Source of the DNA: Azoarcus sp031546845
GTDB taxonomy: Bacteria; Pseudomonadota; Gammaproteobacteria; Burkholderiales; Rhodocyclaceae
DNA length: 64,000 bases
Assembly (NCBI GenBank): GCA_031546845.1
Contig: JAVBJT010000014.1
Coordinates: 62,001 to 126,000, forward strand
Direction of reading: 5' to 3'
The notes beneath the pieces were generated by a model. It did no database searches and had not been told where the DNA came from. It saw only the letters and a list, made by a program, of their open reading frames with translations. Positions 42,592 to 52,022 of the stretch are shown in pieces. Position 1 is the first letter of the stretch, and every line of letters starts with the position of its first letter. The translations under genes were made by a program, and so were the position numbers.

Positions 42592-44025
42592 TTACCCCGA
42601 ATGGGCGCGGGCCAGTGCAACGGCGGAGAGCACTTGCTGCGGCGCGGTGCCGCCGGGATGGTTGCGCGAGGCGAGCGAGCCTTCCACCGTGAGCACGGCG
42701 AAAACGTCGTCGCCCAAGCGCTCGGCCGCGCCGCTTACCGTGCCCATTGCCGCGCGCAATTCAGCCACCGTGAATTGGGGCAGATCGCAGCCTCGCGCCT
42801 CAGCGGCGCGCACCGCCAGCGCCACCGCTTCATGGGCGTCGCGGAAAGGCAGGCCCTTTTTCACCAGATAGTCGGCTAGGTCGGTCGCGGTGGCGTAGCC
42901 CTGGGCGAGCGCGCCGCGCATGGCGGCGGGCTTAACCTGAATGCCGGTGAGCATATCGGCGTAGATGCGCAGGGTGTCGATAACCGTGTCGGCGGTGTCG
43001 AACAAGGGCTCCTTGTCTTCCTGATTGTCCTTGTTGTAGGCCAGCGGCTGGCCTTTCATCAGCGTCAGCAGCGCGACCAGACTGCCGTTGACGCGCCCGG
43101 TCTTGCCGCGCACCAGCTCGGGCACGTCGGGGTTTTTCTTCTGCGGCATGATCGAGGAGCCGGTGCAGAAGCGGTCGGCGAGGTCGATGAAGCCGAAACG
43201 CGGGCTCATCCACAGGATGAGTTCTTCCGACAGGCGCGACAGGTGCGTCATGAGCAACGCGGCGGCGGCGCAAAATTCGATGGCGAAATCGCGGTCGCTC
43301 ACCGCGTCGAGCGAATTGCGGCAAATACCGTCGAAGCCCAGATCGTGAGCAACGGCCTCGCGGTCGATGGGATAGCTTGTGCCGGCCAGCGCGGCGGCGC
43401 CCAGCGGCAGTTGGTTGACGCGTTTGCGGCAGTCGGCGAAGCGTTCGGCGTCGCGCCGGGTCATTTCGTAATAAGCCATCAGATGGTGGCCGAACGTGAC
43501 TGGTTGCGCGACCTGCAAATGGGTGAAACCGGGCATCGGCGTGGCCGCGTGCCGCTCGGCAACGTCAAGCAGATTGCGCTGAAAATCGTCGATCAACACG
43601 ATGATCTGGTCGATGGTGTCGCGCAACCACAGGCGGATGTCGGTGGCGACTTGGTCGTTGCGGCTACGGCCGGTATGCAGGCGCTTGCCGGCATCGCCCA
43701 CGAGCGCGGTCAGGCGTTTTTCGATGTTGAGGTGGACGTCTTCGTCGTCCAGACTCCAGATGAACTCGCCGCGTTCGATTTCGCCCGCGATCTGCGCCAT
43801 GCCGCGTTCGATGTCGGCCAGGTCGGCCGCGCCGATGATGCCTTGCCGCGCGAGCATCCGGGCGTGCGCAAGCGAACCGCGGATATCCTGACCGGCCATG
43901 CGGCGATCGAACGAAACGGAAGCGGTGTAGCGCTTGACCAGGTCGGAAACAGGTTCGGAAAAGCGGCCGGACCAGGCTTTGGTCGGTGAAGCGGTATCGC
44001 CGGGTGGCGGGGTGGTATCTGTCAT
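42592..44025 (-). CDS. argH: Argininosuccinate lyase
   Basis: 477 residues from the ATG at 44025 (MTDTTPPPGD...KAWSGRF). Motifs include TGRSRNDQVATD, the superfamily signature GSSIMPQKKNPD and KAWSGRFSE. It cleaves argininosuccinate to arginine and fumarate. The frame extends upstream to 44358, but the family N-terminus fixes the start. It is divergent from the sensor kinase gene, the arrangement known around fimS/algR in pseudomonads. Confidence 0.97.
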   Translation of the reverse strand: MTDTTPPPGDTASPTKAWSGRFSEPVSDLVKRYTASVSFDRRMAGQDIRGSLAHARMLARQGIIGAADLADIERGMAQIAGEIERGEFIWSLDDEDVHLNIEKRLTALVGDAGKRLHTGRSRNDQVATDIRLWLRDTIDQIIVLIDDFQRNLLDVAERHAATPMPGFTHLQVAQPVTFGHHLMAYYEMTRRDAERFADCRKRVNQLPLGAAALAGTSYPIDREAVAHDLGFDGICRNSLDAVSDRDFAIEFCAAAALLMTHLSRLSEELILWMSPRFGFIDLADRFCTGSSIMPQKKNPDVPELVRGKTGRVNGSLVALLTLMKGQPLAYNKDNQEDKEPLFDTADTVIDTLRIYADMLTGIQVKPAAMRGALAQGYATATDLADYLVKKGLPFRDAHEAVALAVRAAEARGCDLPQFTVAELRAAMGTVSGAAERLGDDVFAVLTVEGSLASRNHPGGTAPQQVLSAVALARAHSG

Positions 44026-44196
44026 AATATCCGTAGTGCAAAAACAATGGCCGTGCGATCGTTTGTAGCTGTAGCGCTTATGCTGCACGGCCGAACCGCT
44101 GGCCGGATGGCATGGCCGATCATGCGTCCAGCTTGTCCGCAATGTTGTCGTACTGGCCGTATCGGCTGTGGCGCGCCCGCCGCATGTGTAAAGACC

Positions 44197-45261
44197 GTGG
44201 AAAGTATAAAGCAAAAGCTTCACCCCTCCGCCGCCTCCGCCATCCCGGATTTTCGCAATCTGGGCGTCATCCTGCGCGTGCTGCTGGCGGTCAACCTGAT
44301 GGCGGCGCTGACTGTGTTGTTGCGCATGGACTTGACTGGAGAGGCAGCGGGCGCGCAAGTCGTGGCGATGGCGGGGCGGGTCGAATTGCCGCTGTTGTGC
44401 GCGGTGCTCGTGCTATACGCATTGCAACCCGCCTTGGTTTGGGTTAAGCCGTGGGTGGCGCGGGTGGCGGTGCTGGTCATCGTGCTCTGCCTGGTGGTGT
44501 CCATGTGGCCACTGTTGCCGGGCAGCGCCGAGGGCAGCCTGTGGCACTGGCTGGCCTGGGCCGGTGGCGCGACGGTTTTGAGTTTGTTTTATTTCGACTA
44601 TCGCAACCGTGTTCATTCGCCGGCGCTGGCCGAGGCGCGCCTGCTCGCGCTGACTGCGCGCATCCGTCCGCATTTTTTGTTCAATAGCTTGAACGGTGTG
44701 TTGGGCGTGATCCGTTCCGACCCGCAGCGGGCGGAGCGGGCGCTGGAAGAGTTGGCCGATCTGTTCCGTGTATTGATGCGTGATAACCGCGAACTGGTGC
44801 CTTTGGACGATGAGTTGGCGTTGTGCGAGCGCTACCTCGACCTCGAACAGCTACGCTTGGGAGAGCGTCTTTCCGTGCGCTGGGACATCAAACCGGTTGG
44901 CGGTGACGTTGCCGCGTTGCGCCGGGCCTTGGTGCCGCCGCTGCTGCTGCAGCCGCTGCTGGAAAATGCGGTGTATCACGGCATCGAACCGTCCTCCGAG
45001 GGGGGTGAAATCGTCGTTCGCATCGAGCGCCGAGGTGGGGAGCTGCGCCTAGAGGTGGATAACCCGGTTGCGGAGACGGCCGCCCACCGTGCCGGTAACC
45101 ACATGGCGTTGGATAACATCCGCGAGCGCTTGGCTTTGTTTTTCGATCTTGAGGCGAGGCTGGATATCGATGTTGGAAAAGGCGATAACGGCACGGATGG
45201 TCATGGCAGAGGACGTTATCGCGTCCGCCTGCGCTTGCCTTTCAGGAGCGCTTCATCGTGA
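44197..45261 (+). CDS. AlgZ/FimS-like LytS-type sensor histidine kinase
   Basis: About 354 residues from a GTG. Four transmembrane segments (around 21-140) are followed by a His_kinase domain: the phospho-acceptor motif RIRPHFLFNSLNGV and an ATPase part with LLLQPLLENAVYHGI. It lacks the normal HisKA, as in AlgZ. The start is uncertain; ATGs at 44107 and 44122 would add a Cys-rich stretch. The response regulator gene overlaps its stop by four bases. Confidence 0.88.
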   Translation: MESIKQKLHPSAASAIPDFRNLGVILRVLLAVNLMAALTVLLRMDLTGEAAGAQVVAMAGRVELPLLCAVLVLYALQPALVWVKPWVARVAVLVIVLCLVVSMWPLLPGSAEGSLWHWLAWAGGATVLSLFYFDYRNRVHSPALAEARLLALTARIRPHFLFNSLNGVLGVIRSDPQRAERALEELADLFRVLMRDNRELVPLDDELALCERYLDLEQLRLGERLSVRWDIKPVGGDVAALRRALVPPLLLQPLLENAVYHGIEPSSEGGEIVVRIERRGGELRLEVDNPVAETAAHRAGNHMALDNIRERLALFFDLEARLDIDVGKGDNGTDGHGRGRYRVRLRLPFRSASS

Positions 45262-46016
45262 GCGAAGCGTCGCTGCGCGTTCTGATTGTCGATGACGAGG
45301 CGCCCGCGCGCATCCGTTTGCGCGATCTGCTTGGCGATATCGCCGCGATTCAGCCCAGCCTGGTGGCTGGGATGGCCGCCAACGGTGTCGAGGCGTTGCG
45401 CCTGATTGAAGCCGGCGGTGTCGATGTGGTGCTGGCCGACATCCATATGCCGGCAATGGATGGCGTCGAACTGGCACGCCGCGTTGCCGGCCTGCCGCGG
45501 CCGCCGGACGTGATTTTCACGACCGCGTACGACCGCTACGCGGTGGAGGCGTTTGAACTGGCCGCCACCGACTATCTGCTCAAGCCCGTGCGCGCCGAGC
45601 GGCTTGCCGCTGCGTTGGCCAAGGTGCGCGCGCGCCGGCCTCCACCCGTGCCGGTGGTCGCCGCAAGCGACGACGGCGAGCCGTATTTCAACATCAGCGA
45701 GCGGGGCCGTATCTTGCTGCTGGCGGTGACCGAGGTGATTTACCTGAAGGCCGAGCTGAAATACGTTACCGCGCGCACGGCCGAGCGCGATTACGTGCTC
45801 GCCGAAACCTTGGTGCAAATCGAGCAGAAATTCGGCGAGCGTTTTGTGCGCATCCATCGCAATTGCCTAGTGGCGCGCTCCGCGATCCAGGGTATAAAGC
45901 GCGTCGGCGATACGGAAAGCGAAGGTCATTGGGAGATCCTGCTTGCCGGGGTGGATGAGCGCTTGCCGGTCAGCCGCCGGCAGTGGGTGGCGGTGCGGCA
46001 GAAACTCGGGTTGTAA
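45258..46016 (+). CDS. AlgR-like LytTR response regulator
   Basis: 252 residues. The receiver domain has the acidic DDE pair (LIVDDEAPAR), the phospho-accepting Asp in VVLADIHMPAMDG and Lys in LLKPVRAERL. The C-terminal LytTR DNA-binding domain reads YLKAELKYVTARTAERDY ... FVRIHRNCLVAR. With the kinase upstream and argH/hemC on either side it corresponds to the AlgZ/AlgR pair, which controls envelope and motility genes in pseudomonads; targets here are unknown. Confidence 0.92.
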   Translation: MSEASLRVLIVDDEAPARIRLRDLLGDIAAIQPSLVAGMAANGVEALRLIEAGGVDVVLADIHMPAMDGVELARRVAGLPRPPDVIFTTAYDRYAVEAFELAATDYLLKPVRAERLAAALAKVRARRPPPVPVVAASDDGEPYFNISERGRILLLAVTEVIYLKAELKYVTARTAERDYVLAETLVQIEQKFGERFVRIHRNCLVARSAIQGIKRVGDTESEGHWEILLAGVDERLPVSRRQWVAVRQKLGL

Positions 46017-46056
46017 CAGGGGCTGATGAGCGGGGCCAGCGAGTAGGCGTGCCCTG

Positions 46057-46914
46057 TTATTGAGCCAGTGCGGCGGCCTCTGCCGCGCAATCCCATGAAG
46101 GTTTGAGCCTTTTGCTGCGTACCGCCGCCAGTTCGGCTTTCGCTGTTTCGAGATCGGCGCGGAATGCGGGGTCGCCATGCAGCCGCGCGACGGTGCCGGC
46201 GCCCAGAGTGCGGCCCGCCTCCACATCGCTATGCCAATGGATGTTGCAGATCAGGCTGCTTTGCCCGAACGCCAAGCCGCGTGCGAGGATCGCATCGGTT
46301 TGCTCGGGCGATATCTCGGCCAGAATCAGCGCCCAGGCCCAGCCTATGGCGGCGTGGCCGGACGGGTAGGAACCGTCGGTGGCCAGGAATTTTTCCTCGT
46401 TGGGTGAGCAGGTCGGTTGCCGGTTCATGGCGAACGGTCGCGCGCGCTGGTAGCGGTTTTGGGCCGTATAGGTGGCCTGGCCCGCGTCGGCAAGACTGCG
46501 TCGTAGCAGCCGGTAGAGATGCGGGGTGTCTTGCTCGGTGACAGGGGCATTCAATGCGCACGAGAAGGTGCCTGCCGCATGGGGAAACATCAAGTCGGCA
46601 TCTTTCGCCGCCAGTTCCCAACGCGGTGTGCCGCGTATCGCCACACTCTTGTAGCTGATTTCCTCGTCGAGCACGAAAGCGGGGGTATCCACGGCAGGTG
46701 GCGCGGGAAGCAGCGCGAGACTGTTGGGAGGCGCTTGGGACGACAGGTAACCCGCCAGAACGCCTGGGTGAATCTCAGTGACGTTGGTGGGTGGGTTCTG
46801 TTTTTCGGCGGGTTTTTCGACGAATTTCCCGATGCCGGCACAACCCGCGGTTATTGCGGCAGCGGCCAGTGTCAGTACGGATAAGCCGAACAGGCTTTTA
46901 TGTTGGGCTGGCAT
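46057..46914 (-). CDS. Class A acid phosphatase (PAP2 family) lipoprotein
   Basis: 285 residues. The signal ends in a lipobox (AITAGCAG), so the protein is probably lipid-anchored. The three PAP2 motifs can be read: RYQRARPF, GSYPSGHAAIGWAWA and NIHWHSDVEAG. These enzymes remove phosphate from a broad set of esters in the periplasm. It is convergent with the response regulator gene. Confidence 0.88.
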   Translation of the reverse strand: MPAQHKSLFGLSVLTLAAAAITAGCAGIGKFVEKPAEKQNPPTNVTEIHPGVLAGYLSSQAPPNSLALLPAPPAVDTPAFVLDEEISYKSVAIRGTPRWELAAKDADLMFPHAAGTFSCALNAPVTEQDTPHLYRLLRRSLADAGQATYTAQNRYQRARPFAMNRQPTCSPNEEKFLATDGSYPSGHAAIGWAWALILAEISPEQTDAILARGLAFGQSSLICNIHWHSDVEAGRTLGAGTVARLHGDPAFRADLETAKAELAAVRSKRLKPSWDCAAEAAALAQ

Positions 46915-47169
46915 ATGGCTGGATTGAATGTCGCGGTTGCTGGCGTCAATGTGCTGGTGTCGGATTTTGCCATCGTTTCGCTATCGGGCTGGCGGGGCAG
47001 GAGCCGGCGGTGAGCGGCGATAGGCGTGCATGTTAGAATCTGCCGCCCGTCGCACCGCCTACGGCGGTCGTTGTAAGCCGTTTGTGAGCATTCTTAACGA
47101 GCATCAAAGGTGCAATGCGGCGTAACGGCATATGATCTTTCGTTTGTCTTCCATCGTGAGTTTCTCATC

Positions 47170-48111
47170 GTGAGCGTTTCCCATTCCGCCGCGCCCGAAC
47201 GCATCGTCATCGCCACCCGTGAGAGCCGCCTTGCCCTGTGGCAGGCCGAGCATGTCAAAGCCCGGCTGGAGGCGTTGTACCCGGCGTGCCGCGTCGAACT
47301 GCTCGGCATGACCACGCGCGGCGATCAGATTCTCGACCGCCCCCTGGCCAAGGTGGGCGGCAAGGGTTTGTTCGTCAAGGAGCTTGAAACCGCGCTGCTC
47401 GACGGACGCGCCGATATTGCGGTGCATTCGATGAAGGATGTGCCGATGCACGTCGTCGAGCCTTTCGCGCTCGCCTGCATCCTGGCGCGCGAAGTGCCGC
47501 TCGATGCTTTTGTTTCCACGCGCTACGCAAGCTTGGCCGACATGCCGCCGGGGGCGGTGGTCGGTACCTCATCGTTGCGCCGGGAATCGCAATTACATGC
47601 CAATCACCCGTTTCTCGGCGTCACCAGCCTGCGCGGCAACCTCGATACCCGTCTGCGCAAGCTGGACGAAGGGCAGTACGACGCGATCATTCTCGCCGCC
47701 GCCGGGCTGATCCGGCTTGGCCTGGGCGAGCGCATCCGCGCCGTGTTGCCGGCTGAAGTTTCGCTGCCTGCCGCCGGGCAGGGCGCAATCGGCATCGAAT
47801 GTCTGGCTGGCCGGGCCGATTTGCAACACTGGCTGGCGCCGCTTGGCGATGCCGAAACCGCCGCGTGCGTGCGCGCCGAACGCGCGGTGGCGCGCGCCTT
47901 GGCAGGCAGTTGCGAAGTGCCGCTGGGCGCTTATGCGCAGGTGCGTGAAGGGCGTGTGTGGCTGCGCGGGTTTGTCGCGCGGCCTGATGGCAGTCTGATC
48001 TTGCGCGCCGAGCGCGAAGGCGGGGTGGCCGATGCCGAGACGGTCGGCTTGGCCTTGGCCGACGATTTGTGCGCCCAGGGTGCAGAGGCGCTGCTCGCCG
48101 AACTCGGCTGA
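47170..48111 (+). CDS. hemC: Hydroxymethylbilane synthase
   Basis: 313 residues from a GTG (SVSHSAAPERIVIATRESRLA). Motifs: VELLGMTTRGDQILD, KVGGKGLFVKELE, VHSMKDVP, and the cofactor-binding Cys in GSCEVPLGAY. It joins four porphobilinogen units. The frame extends to 47110, but the GTG at 47170 fits the family start. Confidence 0.95.
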   Translation: MSVSHSAAPERIVIATRESRLALWQAEHVKARLEALYPACRVELLGMTTRGDQILDRPLAKVGGKGLFVKELETALLDGRADIAVHSMKDVPMHVVEPFALACILAREVPLDAFVSTRYASLADMPPGAVVGTSSLRRESQLHANHPFLGVTSLRGNLDTRLRKLDEGQYDAIILAAAGLIRLGLGERIRAVLPAEVSLPAAGQGAIGIECLAGRADLQHWLAPLGDAETAACVRAERAVARALAGSCEVPLGAYAQVREGRVWLRGFVARPDGSLILRAEREGGVADAETVGLALADDLCAQGAEALLAELG

Positions 48112-48160
48112 ATATAGGCACAGGGCACAATCATGCGACCTTGGCCTGGGTGTGGTGAGT

Positions 48161-48946
48161 ATGTCTAGCGCGTCGCTTGGCGGGCCGCTGGCCGGGCGTT
48201 TGATTGCCGTAACGCGCCCCGCCGCGCAAGCCGAGTCGCTTTGTGCGGAGATCCAACGCGCGGGCGGCGTGCCGCTACGCTTTCCAGTGTTGGCGATCGG
48301 CCCGGCAGAGGACAGTGCCCAACTCGATGCGGCCATTGCCGGCCTGGATGAGTTCGATCTGGCCTTTTTCGTCAGCCCCAATGCGGTTCAATACACACTG
48401 CGCGCTGTTCTAGCGCGCCGCGCCTGGCCTGCCAAGCTTGCCGTGGCGACGGTGGGCAAGGGCAGCGAGCGGGTATTGGCGGAGTTTGGTCTTACGCGTG
48501 TTATTGCGCCCACGGAGTGTTTCGACAGCGAAGCGGTGCTGGCGCTGCCCGAATTTGCCGCCGACGCGGTGCGTGGCCGGCGCATCGTCATCTTTCGCGG
48601 GGACGGTGGCCGCGATCTGCTGGGTGAGACTCTGGCCGCGCATGGCGCGCATGTGGTTTATGTGACCAGCTACCGGCGCTTTGTGCCGGCGGCCGACCCG
48701 AAGCCGATCCTCGAACCCGCCCGCGCCGGCACGCTTGCCGCGCTGCTGCTGACCAGCAGCGAAGGTGTGCGCAATCTTGCCGCGATGGTCGGTAAGGAAG
48801 GCATGGCGCTGCTTGGGCAAGTGCCGGTATTCGCGCCGCATGCGCGTATCGGCTCTTTTGCGCGCGAAGCCGGTTTTCGCGTGGTGATCGAAACCGGACC
48901 GGGCGATGAGGGTCTACTGCAGGCCTTGTCGGGCCACTTCGGGTAG
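48161..48946 (+). CDS. hemD: Uroporphyrinogen-III synthase
   Basis: 261 residues; the N-terminus GRLIAVTRPAAQAESL and the internal LLTSSEGVRNLA fit HemD, a poorly conserved family. It closes hydroxymethylbilane to uroporphyrinogen III. The start is an ATG 49 bases after hemC. Position between hemC and hemX supports the call. Confidence 0.9.
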   Translation: MSSASLGGPLAGRLIAVTRPAAQAESLCAEIQRAGGVPLRFPVLAIGPAEDSAQLDAAIAGLDEFDLAFFVSPNAVQYTLRAVLARRAWPAKLAVATVGKGSERVLAEFGLTRVIAPTECFDSEAVLALPEFAADAVRGRRIVIFRGDGGRDLLGETLAAHGAHVVYVTSYRRFVPAADPKPILEPARAGTLAALLLTSSEGVRNLAAMVGKEGMALLGQVPVFAPHARIGSFAREAGFRVVIETGPGDEGLLQALSGHFG

Positions 48947-49049
48947 CGCAATGGATAGAAATGCGAATGAAGCTGTGGTATTCGTGTAGCAACAAGAATA
49001 GATCGCGTCATACGGGAAAATTCACTGAACATCCGGTTAAACTTTACGC

Positions 49050-50210
49050 ATGAACGAAGAAACCCTCGCTCCCGTGCCCAATCCGCCGCCGGCCGATGTA
49101 CCGGCGCCGTCAGTGATTGCCTCCGCGTCGCCGGAGGCGCCGCCGCCACAGCGTTCCGGTGGATGGGGCGTGTTCCTGGGTGTGCTCGCGTTGGTTTGCG
49201 CCGGCATTGCCGGTTGGCAGGCGTGGGAAACCCGCTCGCGCGCCGACGAACTGCGTGTCGAACTGGCTCGGCGCTTGAACGAAAGCGATGCCGCCGTTGC
49301 CGCCGCGCGCGGTGTGACCACACAGCAGCAGGAGGCCATCGCCAGCCTGCAAGGCAAGCTCGGCGCGCTCGAATCGAAGGTGGAAGCCACCGAAGGGCAG
49401 GCAGCGGCGCTTGAGGCGCTATACCAGGAGTTTTCCCGCTCGCGCGAAGACCGCGTTATTGCCGAGGCCGAGCAGGCCATGGCCATCGCTGCCCAGGAAC
49501 TGCAGATTACCGGCGCGCCCGAAGTGGCGCTGATTGCGTTGCAAGGCGTCGATGCGCAGTTGGCGGCGAGCGACCGCGGCCAATTCGCGCCGCTGCGCCG
49601 GGCGTTGGCGAAAGATATTGAGCGGCTCAAGCTGATGCCGGTTGTCAATGTGCCGGATGTGGCGTTGCGGCTGGAGCGCGTGCTCGAAAGCGCGGATACG
49701 TTGCCGCTGGCTTTTGCGAGGCAACCCAAGGCCGAGCCGCAGGCGGCCGCCGCGCCGCCGGTGGAATCGAAGGGAGCAGCCGCCGTGCTCGACTTCGCCG
49801 CCGGGTTGGCACGCGATGTGTGGCGTGAGGTGCGCGGTTTGGTTCGCGTCGAGCGTTTGGATCATGCCGAGCCGGTGCTGTTGGCGCCGGAGCAGAGCGC
49901 ATTCTTGCGCGAAAACCTCAAAATCCGCCTGCTGACCGCACGCCTTGCCTTGCTGGCGCGCGATGGCCGCACCTACGCTGCCGATCTTGCGCAGGCGCGC
50001 GGCTGGATCGAGCGCTTCTTCGATGTGCGTAACGAACGGGTGCAAACGGTCGTGCGCGATCTCAAGGCGCTGGAAGCGATCCCCTTGTCGGCCGAGCGGC
50101 CGACACTGACCGAAAGCTTTGCCGCGCTGCGTTTGTTGCAAGCGCGCGCTGGCGATCTGCGTCCCGCCGCGCCGCCGCCAGTAAACGGCGCTGCCGTGCC
50201 GCAGCGATAA
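49050..50210 (+). CDS. hemX: HemX-like membrane-anchored protein
   Basis: 386 residues. A proline-rich N-terminus precedes one transmembrane helix (VFLGVLALVCAGIAGW), then a coiled coil (about 70-140) and an alpha-helical C-terminal domain. It corresponds to the HemX family often annotated as a uroporphyrinogen-III methyltransferase, although no methyltransferase motif is present; its real role is unclear. Confidence 0.88.
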   Translation: MNEETLAPVPNPPPADVPAPSVIASASPEAPPPQRSGGWGVFLGVLALVCAGIAGWQAWETRSRADELRVELARRLNESDAAVAAARGVTTQQQEAIASLQGKLGALESKVEATEGQAAALEALYQEFSRSREDRVIAEAEQAMAIAAQELQITGAPEVALIALQGVDAQLAASDRGQFAPLRRALAKDIERLKLMPVVNVPDVALRLERVLESADTLPLAFARQPKAEPQAAAAPPVESKGAAAVLDFAAGLARDVWREVRGLVRVERLDHAEPVLLAPEQSAFLRENLKIRLLTARLALLARDGRTYAADLAQARGWIERFFDVRNERVQTVVRDLKALEAIPLSAERPTLTESFAALRLLQARAGDLRPAAPPPVNGAAVPQR

Positions 50211-50219
50211 GGGGCGGAC

Positions 50220-51401
50220 ATGCGCGCTTTGATCTGGTTGATCGGTCTTTTTGCTCTCGCTGCCGGATTGGCGATGGTTGCGGGGCTGAACGATGGCTAC
50301 GTGCTTGTGGTATTGCCGCCGTGGCGGGTGCAACTGTCGCTGAATCTCCTGATTGTTTTGTCGATCATCGGTTTTTTGGCCGCTTATGCTGTGATGCGCT
50401 TGGTGCGTCGCACGCTGGCGTTGCCTGGCCGTGTGGTGCAATGGCGCGAGCAGCGGCGGCGGGAAAAAGCCGGGCGTGCGTTGCGTGACGCGCTACGCGC
50501 GTTTTTCGAGGGGCGCTTCGCTCAGGCGTTGAAATTGGCCTCGTCCTCTTTTGCAACCGACGACCATCCGGCGATGGCGACCTTGGTTGCCGCGCGGGCG
50601 GCGCATGCGATGCGCGACGATACCCGCTACCGTATCTGGATTGGGCGCGCCGCCGACCAGGGCGAAGAGGCCCGCGCCGCGCGTTTGATGACCGAGGCGG
50701 AGCTTGCGGTTCAAGTCCGCCGCTTCGACGAGGCGGCGGAGCGGCTGGAGATGCTGCGCTTGGCTGGGCACCGCAATATTGCCGCGCTGCGTTTATCGTT
50801 GCGCGTGGCGTCCGCGCTGGACAAATGGGACGAAGTGCTGCGCTTGACGCGCCAACTGCGCAAGCACAAGGCACTTTCCGACGAGCAGGCGGAGCCGCTG
50901 TTGCGTCGCGCGCATGTCGAGCGTTTGCAAGAGCTGGCGGGCGACAGCGCGGCGCTGGCTGCTTATTGGAATACAATTCCCGCCGACGAACTGCAAGATC
51001 GCCGCTTGGTCGAGCGAGCCGCGCCGTTATTCGCTGCGGCGGACCAGGGCGCAATAGTTTGCCGCACCCTGGAGCGCTTACTCGACGAAGAGTGGGATAG
51101 CGGGTTGGCGCGCTTGTATGGGCACTGCGGCAATGGCGAAGGCGATGCCGTGGCCCGCTTGGCGAAAGCGGAAGCCTGGCTCAAGCGCCAGCCGCGCGAT
51201 GCGGGTCTGCTGTACGCGTTGGGCCGGTTGTGCATGGATGCCCAATTATGGGGCAAGGCGCAAAGTTATCTGGAAGCGTCGCTCAATCTGCTGCCGTCGG
51301 TCGATACGCATCTTGCTCTGGCGCAACTTCTGGAACAGTTGGAGAGCCCAGAGCGGGCACAGCAACATTACCGCGCCGCGGCGGAACGGGCGGCGAAGTA
51401 A
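50220..51401 (+). CDS. hemY: HemY-like tetratricopeptide membrane protein
   Basis: 393 residues: two N-terminal transmembrane segments (LIWLIGLFALAAGLAMVAG and NLLIVLSIIGFLAAYAVM) followed by TPR-like helical repeats. It matches the proteobacterial HemY family, which is distinct from protoporphyrinogen oxidase. The start is nine bases after the hemX stop, in the usual hemCDXY order. Confidence 0.9.
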   Translation: MRALIWLIGLFALAAGLAMVAGLNDGYVLVVLPPWRVQLSLNLLIVLSIIGFLAAYAVMRLVRRTLALPGRVVQWREQRRREKAGRALRDALRAFFEGRFAQALKLASSSFATDDHPAMATLVAARAAHAMRDDTRYRIWIGRAADQGEEARAARLMTEAELAVQVRRFDEAAERLEMLRLAGHRNIAALRLSLRVASALDKWDEVLRLTRQLRKHKALSDEQAEPLLRRAHVERLQELAGDSAALAAYWNTIPADELQDRRLVERAAPLFAAADQGAIVCRTLERLLDEEWDSGLARLYGHCGNGEGDAVARLAKAEAWLKRQPRDAGLLYALGRLCMDAQLWGKAQSYLEASLNLLPSVDTHLALAQLLEQLESPERAQQHYRAAAERAAK

Positions 51402-51713
51402 TTGCCGTCATAGTTGTTGTGCATGACAGCTGGGCTGGTTCTGTATGTCATTCCTGATTGTCATTTCCTGCGCTGCGGATGGCTTGGCATGAGCGGGCTG
51501 CATCGAATCTCATGCTGTACGGTTTTTTCCCGCTCAAGCTTGTATTGGTGCTTGTTGCCGGAAAAAATGCGCGCCTGTTAAGTGCCTGACAAAGGCGCGA
51601 ATAACAAAAAAATTGAATCTCTCCGTAAGCCGGTCGTAAGACTCCGAGAATACTTTCTAGCTGTAGCCGGGATTTGGCTCGGTTTCGACATTAGAAAAAA
51701 ACCGGAGGAAAGT
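51402..51713. other. 312-base intergenic region before the acetate-uptake operon
   Basis: No gene is supported. A longer frame from 51582 runs into the DUF485 gene but lacks family support before 51714. The promoter of the DUF485-actP pair should be here; no clear boxes were found. Confidence 0.5.
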
Positions 51714-52022
51714 ATGGAGAACGATCTGGCGGCAAAAATCGCTGCCAACCCGAAGTATCAGCGCCTTGTTAGTACGCGCTCGTCCTTTGGTTGGATACTC
51801 ACGGCGATCATGATGGTCGTCTATTACGGTTATACGGCGATCATCGCCTTCGATAAAGAACTGTTCCACCAAAGATTGGGCGAAGGCGTGATGACGCTCG
51901 GTATCCCGGTTGGTTTCGGCCTAATCGTCTTCACCGTTGTCATTACCGGCATTTACGTGCGCCGGGCGAACTCGGAATTCGATGCGCTGACACAGGAAAT
52001 CGTCAAGGAGAGCAAGCAATGA
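51714..52022 (+). CDS. DUF485 membrane protein, acetate-symporter partner
   Basis: 102 residues with two transmembrane segments (FGWILTAIMMVVYYGYTAI and VPVGF-type GIPVGFGLIVFTVVITGIY). It is the small protein regularly encoded before actP. GGAGGAAAGT precedes the ATG at 51714, and it overlaps actP by four bases. Confidence 0.92.
   Translation: MENDLAAKIAANPKYQRLVSTRSSFGWILTAIMMVVYYGYTAIIAFDKELFHQRLGEGVMTLGIPVGFGLIVFTVVITGIYVRRANSEFDALTQEIVKESKQ

Noticed and set aside
46057..46914. Whether the + strand frames opposite the acid phosphatase are genes
   Set aside because: The minus-strand protein has signal and all three PAP2 motifs; the opposing frames have none.
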